DNA of 7,328 bases from NCBI GenBank assembly GCA_018970625.1, contig JAGWVZ010000176.1:1-7328 (forward strand), in the 5' to 3' direction. The stretch's first letter is position 1. Each line of letters begins with the position of its first letter. The notes under the pieces were generated by a model. It ran no database searches and was not told where the DNA came from. It worked only from the letters and a program-made list of their open reading frames with translations. The translations under genes were made by a program, and so were the position numbers. The stretch is from Myxococcales bacterium (GTDB taxonomy: Bacteria; Myxococcota; Bradymonadia; REDH01). Positions 1-5,377 of the stretch are shown in pieces.

Positions 1-141
1 CCCGCCACAATCGGAGAGCGGCCGGCGGTTGACGACGAGCTACGCCTGTCGTGGTGCGTCGAGCCGGAGGGGTCGGGTGGCCTGCAGCTCCCGTTGATGG
101 CGCCGCAAAGACGAGCGGTGACGGACGACCCTCCGCGGTAG
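1..141 (+). CDS. Possible 3' end of an upstream gene (partial)
   Basis: Frame 1 is open from the window edge to a TAG at 139-141, giving about 46 codons. Roughly four in five of these codons end in G or C, as expected for coding sequence in a GC-rich genome; the other two plus-strand frames have stops near 28 and 94. The visible tail ends in ...AVTDDPPR and contains no motif I recognise. There is no start in view, so neither the product nor its length can be stated. It could also be chance openness in GC-rich DNA. The next gene starts about 110 bases downstream, after an AT-richer stretch. Confidence 0.4.
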   Translation, partial: PATIGERPAVDDELRLSWCVEPEGSGGLQLPLMAPQRRAVTDDPPR

Positions 142-249
142 GCCCCCGGACCTAAATTGGGCTAATTTCATGGGGTTGGGCCTTGAGTTGTGACGCTTTC
201 GTTACAAGAACCGGTCCGTTGTGAACACGTTCCTCTGCCCGGTGTAGAT

Positions 250-2007
250 ATGCTTCAGCGGCTTCTGAGCACACCCGTTCCGAGCGGGCTGGTCCTGACA
301 TTCAGCGCGCTGATTCTGTGTGCGTGCGGAGGTGACGACAGCGGTGGTGAATCTGCGGCAGGTGACGACGCTGGTGGCGGTCGCCCTCCGAGGGACGCGG
401 GTGAGGGCACCGGCAACGACCCGGTCGAGCGCGATGACGCGGGTACAGAGGATGACGACACGTCCGACGGTTCAGGCGATGCGGACTCCGTCGCGGATGG
501 TGAATCCTCGGACGCTGCAGACGGCGCTGGTGAAGATGCGACGGTCCCGGATACTTCGGGGAGCGACGTCGTGGTGACGCCGGGCGACGATTGTGAGGAG
601 AGCGAGAAGAACCCGTCCAATCTCGGGTGTGAATACTGGGCGGTTGACCTTCCGCAGGACCGTGGAAATTCGGTGGGCGGCGATGGCCGTGGCGGAGCCG
701 AGGCGCAGACGTGGGCGGTGGTGGTATCGAACCCCGGTAACGCGGACTCTCAGGTGTCGATCTACGCGGCTTCTGATCTGGCCACGCCGATACAGACGGT
801 GACCGTGCCGCCCGACGGGCTGCAGATTATCGAGATGCCGCGGTCGGATATTTATGCGACGTCCATTACCGATAATTCCTTTCGGATTGTGTCGAATCGG
901 CCGATTGCGGCCCACCAGTTTAATCCGCTAAACAATGTGGCGGTGCAGTCCAATGATGCGTCGTTGCTGTTTCCGGTGAACGCGCTGACGGGCAGCTATC
1001 GTCTGCTGTCGTATCGGACGCGTGTGACGTGGTATGCGGCGGCAACAATTGTCGCAGTGGCCGAAGGAACGACAACCGTGACGGTGGTGTCGCCCGACGA
1101 AATCTACAGTCCCGAGGGTGGCGAGACGTCGGAAGAGGGTGTCATCGACGGTTGGGATGACCGTGAACCGCGCACGTTCACGCTTCAGCAAGGCCAGGTG
1201 CTGAATCTTTCAACCCGCTTTTCTACCGATATTACCGGTATGTCGATCGAGGCCGATCAGGCGGTGGCCGTGTTTTCATCGGCTGCCGGCATTTATATTC
1301 CCACCGGCACGGGGACATCCGATCATATCGAGCACCAGATGCTTCCGTTGCAGGCGTGGCGTGAGCGCTATGTGGGCGTGCCGTTTGCTCCCCGCGGTAC
1401 GGTACCGGATTATTTCCGAATTATTGCGGCCGAAGATGGCACCGAGATTACCAATACGGTGCCGGTGAGCGGGCGAGGCTGGACCTCGGGCCGCATCACG
1501 CTGGATGCAGGCGAATGGACTGAGTTTTCGGCGACACAGGCCTTCGAGGTATCTGCGACGGCGCCTGTTCAGGTGGCCCATTATATGGCGGGTTCGCAGG
1601 CCGAGGGCGTGCCGCAGACGTGTCGGAGCGCCGCGGGTCAGCTTGGTCTGGGTGACCCTGCGCTGACCATTCTGGTGCCCAACGAACAGTGGCGTACGTC
1701 ATATACGGTCTTGATTCCGAATGGATATACCGAGGACTACATTTCGTTGTACGGCGAGCTGGGGAGCACCGTGAGTGTGTTTGGAAATGACGGCATACGC
1801 GAGTCTGCGGTGTTGTCAGAGCCGATTGCCGGTACGGGGTATGGGTATGCTCGTTATGCCGTTCCCCGCGCGCCAGGGGGAGGAACCACCCGCACCAATG
1901 TGTTTACGCTGACGTCGGGAACACCGTTTGGGGCCGAGGTCTCGGGTTGGTCGTGCGCAGTTTCGTATGCGTACCCGGGCGGTTTGAATCTGGAAAATCG
2001 GGAATAG
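250..2007 (+). CDS. IgGFc-binding-domain lipoprotein
   Basis: Predicted 585-residue lipoprotein, probably exposed on the outer membrane or cell surface. The ATG at 250 is chosen because it gives a normal 25-residue signal peptide ending in LCA-C26. A GTG at 190 would add 20 residues before the signal and is less likely; neither start has a strong ribosome binding site. Residues 27-114 form an acidic D/G/S/T-rich linker without lysine and carry a GGRP motif at 43-46. From C115 onward the protein resembles the IgGFc-binding protein N-terminal domain family common in myxobacterial lipoproteins: GCEYWAVDL at 126-134, AQTWAVVVSNP at 152-162, RPIAAHQFNP at 217-226, NDASLL at 235-240, and a C-terminal AYPGG at 574-578. 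The family name comes from a mammalian mucin-like protein; in bacteria an adhesive or surface role is presumed, not shown. Residue 2 after lipidation is Gly, so there is no Asp inner-membrane retention signal by the E. coli rule. It is the first gene of the apparent four-gene plus-strand operon. Confidence 0.88.
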   Translation: MLQRLLSTPVPSGLVLTFSALILCACGGDDSGGESAAGDDAGGGRPPRDAGEGTGNDPVERDDAGTEDDDTSDGSGDADSVADGESSDAADGAGEDATVPDTSGSDVVVTPGDDCEESEKNPSNLGCEYWAVDLPQDRGNSVGGDGRGGAEAQTWAVVVSNPGNADSQVSIYAASDLATPIQTVTVPPDGLQIIEMPRSDIYATSITDNSFRIVSNRPIAAHQFNPLNNVAVQSNDASLLFPVNALTGSYRLLSYRTRVTWYAAATIVAVAEGTTTVTVVSPDEIYSPEGGETSEEGVIDGWDDREPRTFTLQQGQVLNLSTRFSTDITGMSIEADQAVAVFSSAAGIYIPTGTGTSDHIEHQMLPLQAWRERYVGVPFAPRGTVPDYFRIIAAEDGTEITNTVPVSGRGWTSGRITLDAGEWTEFSATQAFEVSATAPVQVAHYMAGSQAEGVPQTCRSAAGQLGLGDPALTILVPNEQWRTSYTVLIPNGYTEDYISLYGELGSTVSVFGNDGIRESAVLSEPIAGTGYGYARYAVPRAPGGGTTRTNVFTLTSGTPFGAEVSGWSCAVSYAYPGGLNLENRE

Positions 2008-2014
2008 TGCATTT

Positions 2015-2036
2015 CAGGACGTGAATGGTGGTCCTG
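2015..2036 (+). other. Small hairpin between first and second lipoprotein genes
   Basis: CAGGAC at 2015-2020 and its exact complement GTCCTG at 2031-2036 flank a 10-base loop, 7 bases after the stop of the IgGFc-domain gene. Only a short TTTC follows, so it is a poor intrinsic terminator. It could limit read-through or protect the upstream mRNA end, or be chance. Confidence 0.25.
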
Positions 2037-2043
2037 TTTCAAG

Positions 2044-2049
2044 AAGGAG
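2044..2049 (+). promoter_or_regulatory. Strong ribosome binding site (AAGGAG)
   Basis: AAGGAG lies 8 bases before the ATG at 2058. It decides the start of the second gene in favour of 2058 over the in-frame ATG at 2025, which lies upstream of this site and would spoil the signal peptide. Confidence 0.8.
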
Positions 2050-2057
2050 CTGTAGAG

Positions 2058-2618
2058 ATGTTGAATTGCAATAGCCGCCTTTGGTCTGCGGTGCTGATGT
2101 GTTTCTTTGTGGTGGCGTGCGGTGACGCAGGGGAAAGCGCCAGCGATGAAGTAGACTCCGGCAATGGAGGCCGGCCCGATACCGGCGGTGTGGAGGAGAC
2201 CGACGACACGGGCGCTTCTGCGGATGGTACAGAGACACCTTCCGAAGATGTCATCGACTCGACGGATACCGGCGTGACCGATACGGCGTCCGAGAGCCCC
2301 GATTCGGTCGCGACAGAAGATACCGCATCCGGTTCGCCGGGCGACCGGGCGCTGGAGCCGTGTGGTGGAAGCAACGGAGAGTGTGCCGCCGGCCTGGATT
2401 GTCTGAACACGGGCAGCGACGGCGAGGGGTTCTGCGTATTGCCCTGTGACGGCGCTGCCTGTGACGACGTGCGCGGTGAGCCGGCGATTTGCGCGTTGGG
2501 CGTGCAGGGCGAGCCCGAACCGCGCTACTGTGTGCCGCTCTGCGATTCGGATGCCGATTGTCCTGCCGGGATCTCCTGCAAACCCGTGAACGAGACGCTG
2601 TCTGTATGCGCACCGTGA
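2058..2618 (+). CDS. Small 12-cysteine lipoprotein
   Basis: Predicted 186-residue lipoprotein. The start is set by the AAGGAG site. The signal peptide ends in VVA-C21. An acidic linker (about 22-98) is rich in D, E, T, S and G, and its only basic residue before Arg97 is Arg39 within GGRP (37-40). The C-terminal part holds twelve cysteines at 102, 109, 115, 126, 130, 135, 145, 158, 162, 168, 174 and 184. Two sub-units can be seen: ECAAGLDC followed later by CVLPC, and CVPLC followed by DCPAGISC. This is the short cysteine-rich repeat style (C-x5-C with a Gly-hydrophobic step) common in myxobacterial extracytoplasmic proteins. An even cysteine number suggests six disulfides in an oxidising compartment. 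No enzyme motif is visible, and a binding or structural role is only a guess. The gene lies 50 bases after the first lipoprotein gene and overlaps the next by 13 bases. Confidence 0.85.
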   Translation: MLNCNSRLWSAVLMCFFVVACGDAGESASDEVDSGNGGRPDTGGVEETDDTGASADGTETPSEDVIDSTDTGVTDTASESPDSVATEDTASGSPGDRALEPCGGSNGECAAGLDCLNTGSDGEGFCVLPCDGAACDDVRGEPAICALGVQGEPEPRYCVPLCDSDADCPAGISCKPVNETLSVCAP

Positions 2619-3418
2619 ATTTCAAAAGCCTCGCTGTACTTTCGTGCCTGATTTTCGGCCTTCAGGCGTGTTCGGAGGAGACCGGTGACCAAGCGCCCGA
2701 GTCGGAACAGACCGAAACGGAGGGTGGCGCAGGCGGTCGTCCTTCTCGGCCGGACGCCGAGGCCGGGGATGGCGACGGTGACGACGCCCCCGAACCCGTT
2801 CTGGATGCGGGAACGTCCGCTGATGCATCGGCCGCGCCCGACGCCGGGCAGGCTCAGGACGTCATCGCATCGTCCGATGCGGGTCGTGACGCTGCGGAGT
2901 CAACACCCGATGTGCGTGAATCGGCGCCCGATGCTCAGGTGCCAGACGCTGGTAACAGCACCGGCGGGCAAGACTGCACATCGTCAGACGCCAACCGCTA
3001 CGCGTGCTGTGTCCTGGAGCAGGTGAATCTGTTCCGTGAAAGCAACGGATTGCCAGCCTATCAGTGGAACTCCGGGGTATCCGAGACCGCGTTTTATTAT
3101 GCGGATTTCATGGCTCAGAACCGTGTGTTTGCGCACTCGGCTGACGGCATGAACTTTGGCGAGCGGCTGGACGAGTTCAACGTGCCGTGGGCCAGCGCCG
3201 GCGAGAATCTGCAACGAAATGACCTGAGCCTCTGGAATGCAGCCTGCAACGAGACGGTGAACGGTCGAGGCGGTTGGGTCAACTCGCGCAATGGACACCG
3301 TGAAGCGATGCTCGGTCAGGACGCATCGGGGACCGACAAGCAGTGGACGCATGCCGCGGCAGGGGTCGCGCGCAGCGGAAATGACTGGTACGTTGCGATG
3401 TACTTCGTACGGTTCTGA
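2606..3418 (+). CDS. CAP/SCP-domain lipoprotein (YkwD-like)
   Basis: Predicted 270-residue lipoprotein. The ATG at 2606 lies inside the preceding gene, whose stop is at 2616-2618; an in-frame GTG at 2615 overlaps that stop as GTGA and is an alternative start. Either way translational coupling is likely. A longer reading from 2489 would put 39 extra residues before the signal peptide and is rejected. The lipobox is LQA-C22. The linker (23-122) has GGRP at 43-46 and DAG triplets at 67, 79 and 91, exactly 12 residues apart. Residues about 130-270 are a CAP (cysteine-rich secretory, antigen 5, PR-1) domain of bacterial SCP/YkwD type: NLFRESNGLP at 141-150, FAH with His177, SAGEN with Glu200, WVNSRNGHREAML with His231, and GVA at 253-255. 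These match the conserved cavity His/Glu/His residues and the tripartite CAP signatures. Bacterial CAP domains are extracytoplasmic; their biochemical activity is mostly unsettled, with lipid binding, peptidase and matrix roles proposed. Confidence 0.9.
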   Translation: MRTVNFKSLAVLSCLIFGLQACSEETGDQAPESEQTETEGGAGGRPSRPDAEAGDGDGDDAPEPVLDAGTSADASAAPDAGQAQDVIASSDAGRDAAESTPDVRESAPDAQVPDAGNSTGGQDCTSSDANRYACCVLEQVNLFRESNGLPAYQWNSGVSETAFYYADFMAQNRVFAHSADGMNFGERLDEFNVPWASAGENLQRNDLSLWNAACNETVNGRGGWVNSRNGHREAMLGQDASGTDKQWTHAAAGVARSGNDWYVAMYFVRF

Positions 3419-3452
3419 GAGGGCCTCATGTGGCGCTCTGTATTTCTTTCCC

Positions 3453-3458
3453 GAAGGT
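3453..3458 (+). promoter_or_regulatory. Ribosome binding site (GAAGGT) for the fourth gene
   Basis: GAAGGT ends 5 bases before the ATG at 3464. A competing purine run at 3417-3423 precedes an upstream in-frame ATG at 3428. The 3464 start gives a cleaner lipoprotein signal peptide, so this site is preferred. Confidence 0.5.
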
Positions 3459-3463
3459 CAGTC

Positions 3464-4162
3464 ATGAATCTCCGTCCTCACCCGGGTTTGTGTGCCCTGT
3501 TTGCGATGTTGGTGTTAGCGGCCGCCTGCGGTGGTGAGACCAGCACGGGCGACGTGCCTGATGGCAGCTCGGGTGGTCGCCCGGCGCCCAGCGACACGGA
3601 CGCATCGCGGCCTGTCGAGGACGCCGAAGGCGACGAGGAGGACAGTGGTGGTACCCGCGACATTGGCTCGAACGACACCGGTGGCGGTCGCGACGTGGTG
3701 AGTCCGCCACGAGACACCGGTGGCGGTGGGACGGATGCCGCAGCCGACACATCGACGCCGCCCGTCGATGGGGGCTTTGGTGAGGTTCGCGAAGATGTGC
3801 GTCAGGCGATCGCCGATGCGGTAGAGGCATCCTCGGCGCACACCGACACTTTTTGTGCCTGCTATCAATCGAGTGACCCATACAACGGCAGTGAATCAGC
3901 CTGCCGGGCCGAGCTGAATGGCATCTCGATATTGCCGCTGCCGTGTGACACGACGATCGCCCTGCAATATCCCGACGACGCGCTGGCGTTTTATCAGTGT
4001 CGCAAACAGGTGGCTGACGAGCTGAACACCTGTTTTCAACCGTGCACGACGCGGCAGGCCGCTGTGCTCAGCTGCGTGCTGCCGGCTGCGACGTCGGCAG
4101 TCGCGTGCGGCAATGGCCGCAGCCCGGAGTTTATTGCCGCCTATGAGGCGTGTCACCCCTGA
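3464..4162 (+). CDS. 10-cysteine lipoprotein of unknown family
   Basis: Predicted 232-residue lipoprotein. Starting at 3464, the signal peptide ends in LAAA-C22; Ala rather than Leu at position -3 makes the lipobox slightly atypical, but the following Gly-Gly and acidic linker match the neighbours. An ATG at 3428 would add 12 residues. The linker (23-104) contains GGRP at 37-40 and Gly-rich RD repeats (TRDIG, GGGRDVV, PPRDTGGGG at 64-89). From residue 105 a compact domain starts with a likely amphipathic helix (VREDVRQAIADAVEA) and then has ten cysteines at 131, 133, 147, 161, 179, 190, 194, 204, 215 and 230, including CAC and CFQPC. I do not recognise the domain. CAC and CxxxC could be disulfide or metal sites, but an even count in an exported protein favours disulfides. 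It is the last gene of the plus-strand set and ends 13 bases from the converging minus-strand gene; no hairpin with a T-run is visible in that gap. Confidence 0.82.
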   Translation: MNLRPHPGLCALFAMLVLAAACGGETSTGDVPDGSSGGRPAPSDTDASRPVEDAEGDEEDSGGTRDIGSNDTGGGRDVVSPPRDTGGGGTDAAADTSTPPVDGGFGEVREDVRQAIADAVEASSAHTDTFCACYQSSDPYNGSESACRAELNGISILPLPCDTTIALQYPDDALAFYQCRKQVADELNTCFQPCTTRQAAVLSCVLPAATSAVACGNGRSPEFIAAYEACHP

Positions 4163-4175
4163 CGGGTTCGGTGGG

Positions 4176-5351
4176 TTACGGGAAGGGCGTGGGTCCGGGG
4201 AGCTCGCCGCAGCCGCGAAAGGTGATCTCGCAGGTGGCGACCTCGGTGCATGCCCAACATCCGTCGATGACCGTAAGCTGCTCGGCGTCGGTGCAATCCG
4301 GTGCGGGGCAGCGGCAGACCAGCACCGACCCGGTCTCGCAGCCGTGGGGTACACATGCCGCGACACAGTCACGGCAACCCGGGCAGCTGGAGGTGCCACA
4401 GGGGTTGCACCAGGTATCGAAGCCACAGTCGGCGTTTGAGCTGCACGTAGGTGCACCCCATGGGGCGCAGGTTGCCGGATTTACGCAGGCGTAACAGCTA
4501 CCCTGAACGGCGAGCAGCTCGGAGCTGTCGCATACCGGAGGGATACGGTCACACAGGGGTTCACTGCCGTCGTCGCAGCTGGCATCGCGCCCGGGCAGGC
4601 AGCAGATGGCGCCGGTGCCGCTATACCGGCACTCGTAATCGCTGGAAATCCAGGCATCGGCTCCGCAGCCAATGCGGGCGTTCCCACAGAAACCGCCGTT
4701 GTTGATACACGCGATCTCGGGCGGGACGCACGCGATGGGATCCACGCAGCGCCAGCATCCGTCCTGTAGCGTGACCTGCTGGCCTTCCGGGCAGACGGGG
4801 GGCAGGGCGCGGCAGGTCAGCGGTTGTCCGTCCCAGCACTGGGCGGCCGCGCAGCGCGGGAACGGGTCTTCTTCGCACACGAGCACGTCCTCGACACAGG
4901 CGCAGTGGTCAATCAGCTCGCCGTCTGGACAGCGCCAGGGCTCGATGGGGACGCCGGCGCACGTCGCAGCACCGCCGGAGTCGTCGAGCGTATCGGGTAT
5001 GACCGCGGTGTCGTCGCCGGTAACATCGTCACTGGACACGGTGTCGTCCGTGACGTCGGGTGGCGATGTGATGTCTGTGTCTTCGTCGGCGCCTGCATCA
5101 TCCGTATCAGCGGCAACGACGTCATCGGGGTTGCTGGCGTCCTGTTCGTCGACGTCTTCAGGCGCGGCTGTCGAGCCGTCGGCCATGTCATCGTCGACGC
5201 TGTCGTCTTCCTGCCATTCTGGGAGTTCACCGGTTGCCGCGCTGTCGCCGAGCGCATCATCGGTGTTGCCGGATGCGGTAGCTGGTGCTTCGGAGGAGCC
5301 GCAGGCCACGAGCATGCAAAGAAGGAAAGAAACGATGACGTGGGATTGCAT
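4176..5351 (-). CDS. Lipoprotein with three 37-residue six-cysteine repeats
   Basis: Predicted 391-residue lipoprotein. The signal peptide is short, ending in LVA-C17. The linker (18-130) is strongly acidic, with no Lys or Arg at all, and lacks the GGRP motif of the plus-strand genes. The rest is cysteine-rich. Three repeats, each exactly 37 residues (172-208, 259-295, 338-374), share C-x7-C-x6-C-x11-C-x2-C-x5-C, with a recognisable PPVC (PAPDC in the third) and GC[WY]xC core. Between repeats 1 and 2 lies a different module (215-252) with spacing C-x6-C-x6-C-x11-C-x8-CC, containing NNGGFCG and ending CCLPG. Between repeats 2 and 3 lies a dense stretch (303-333) including DCGFDTWCNPCG. An earlier cysteine-rich piece (131-171) is less regular. 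The pattern suggests a disulfide-locked surface stalk or binding protein, comparable in style to extracellular Cys-repeat proteins; no catalytic motif is seen. It lies 26 bases downstream of the other minus-strand gene and is probably co-transcribed. Its ribosome binding site is weak. Confidence 0.88.
   Translation of the reverse strand: MQSHVIVSFLLCMLVACGSSEAPATASGNTDDALGDSAATGELPEWQEDDSVDDDMADGSTAAPEDVDEQDASNPDDVVAADTDDAGADEDTDITSPPDVTDDTVSSDDVTGDDTAVIPDTLDDSGGAATCAGVPIEPWRCPDGELIDHCACVEDVLVCEEDPFPRCAAAQCWDGQPLTCRALPPVCPEGQQVTLQDGCWRCVDPIACVPPEIACINNGGFCGNARIGCGADAWISSDYECRYSGTGAICCLPGRDASCDDGSEPLCDRIPPVCDSSELLAVQGSCYACVNPATCAPWGAPTCSSNADCGFDTWCNPCGTSSCPGCRDCVAACVPHGCETGSVLVCRCPAPDCTDAEQLTVIDGCWACTEVATCEITFRGCGELPGPTPFP
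4230..4340 (-). repeat. Cys-repeat unit 3 (37 codons)
   Basis: Encodes residues 338-374. The six repeat cysteines are at the same offsets, with one extra cysteine (C348) within the second interval. The GCWAC core matches unit 1's GCWRC. Confidence 0.8.
4467..4577 (-). repeat. Cys-repeat unit 2 (37 codons)
   Basis: Encodes residues 259-295. It has the same six cysteine offsets as unit 1 and shares the DG..PL.C and PPVC positions with it. Units 1 and 2 are closer to each other than to unit 3. Confidence 0.85.
4728..4838 (-). repeat. Cys-repeat unit 1 (37 codons)
   Basis: Encodes residues 172-208 of the cysteine-rich lipoprotein. Cysteines fall at offsets 0, 8, 15, 27, 30 and 36, identical to units 2 and 3. 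Confidence 0.85.
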
Positions 5352-5377
5352 GCGGATTCGCCGTGGCAGGTGCTGTA

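Noticed and set aside
255..620. Ser/Pro-rich minus-strand frame opposite the first linker; similar ones at 2039-2410 and 3478-3750
   Set aside because: The same compositional effect recurs opposite several acidic linkers: GAC/GAT-rich codons read as Ser/Pro codons on the other strand. No signal or start context supports them.
2489..2605. Longer N-terminus for the CAP-domain protein
   Set aside because: It would place 39 residues, read out of frame through the upstream gene's cysteine region, before a clear signal peptide.
4163..4175. Bidirectional terminator between the converging gene sets
   Set aside because: Only short ACCC/GGGT pairings are present, with no stable stem and no T-run, so no intrinsic terminator can be supported.
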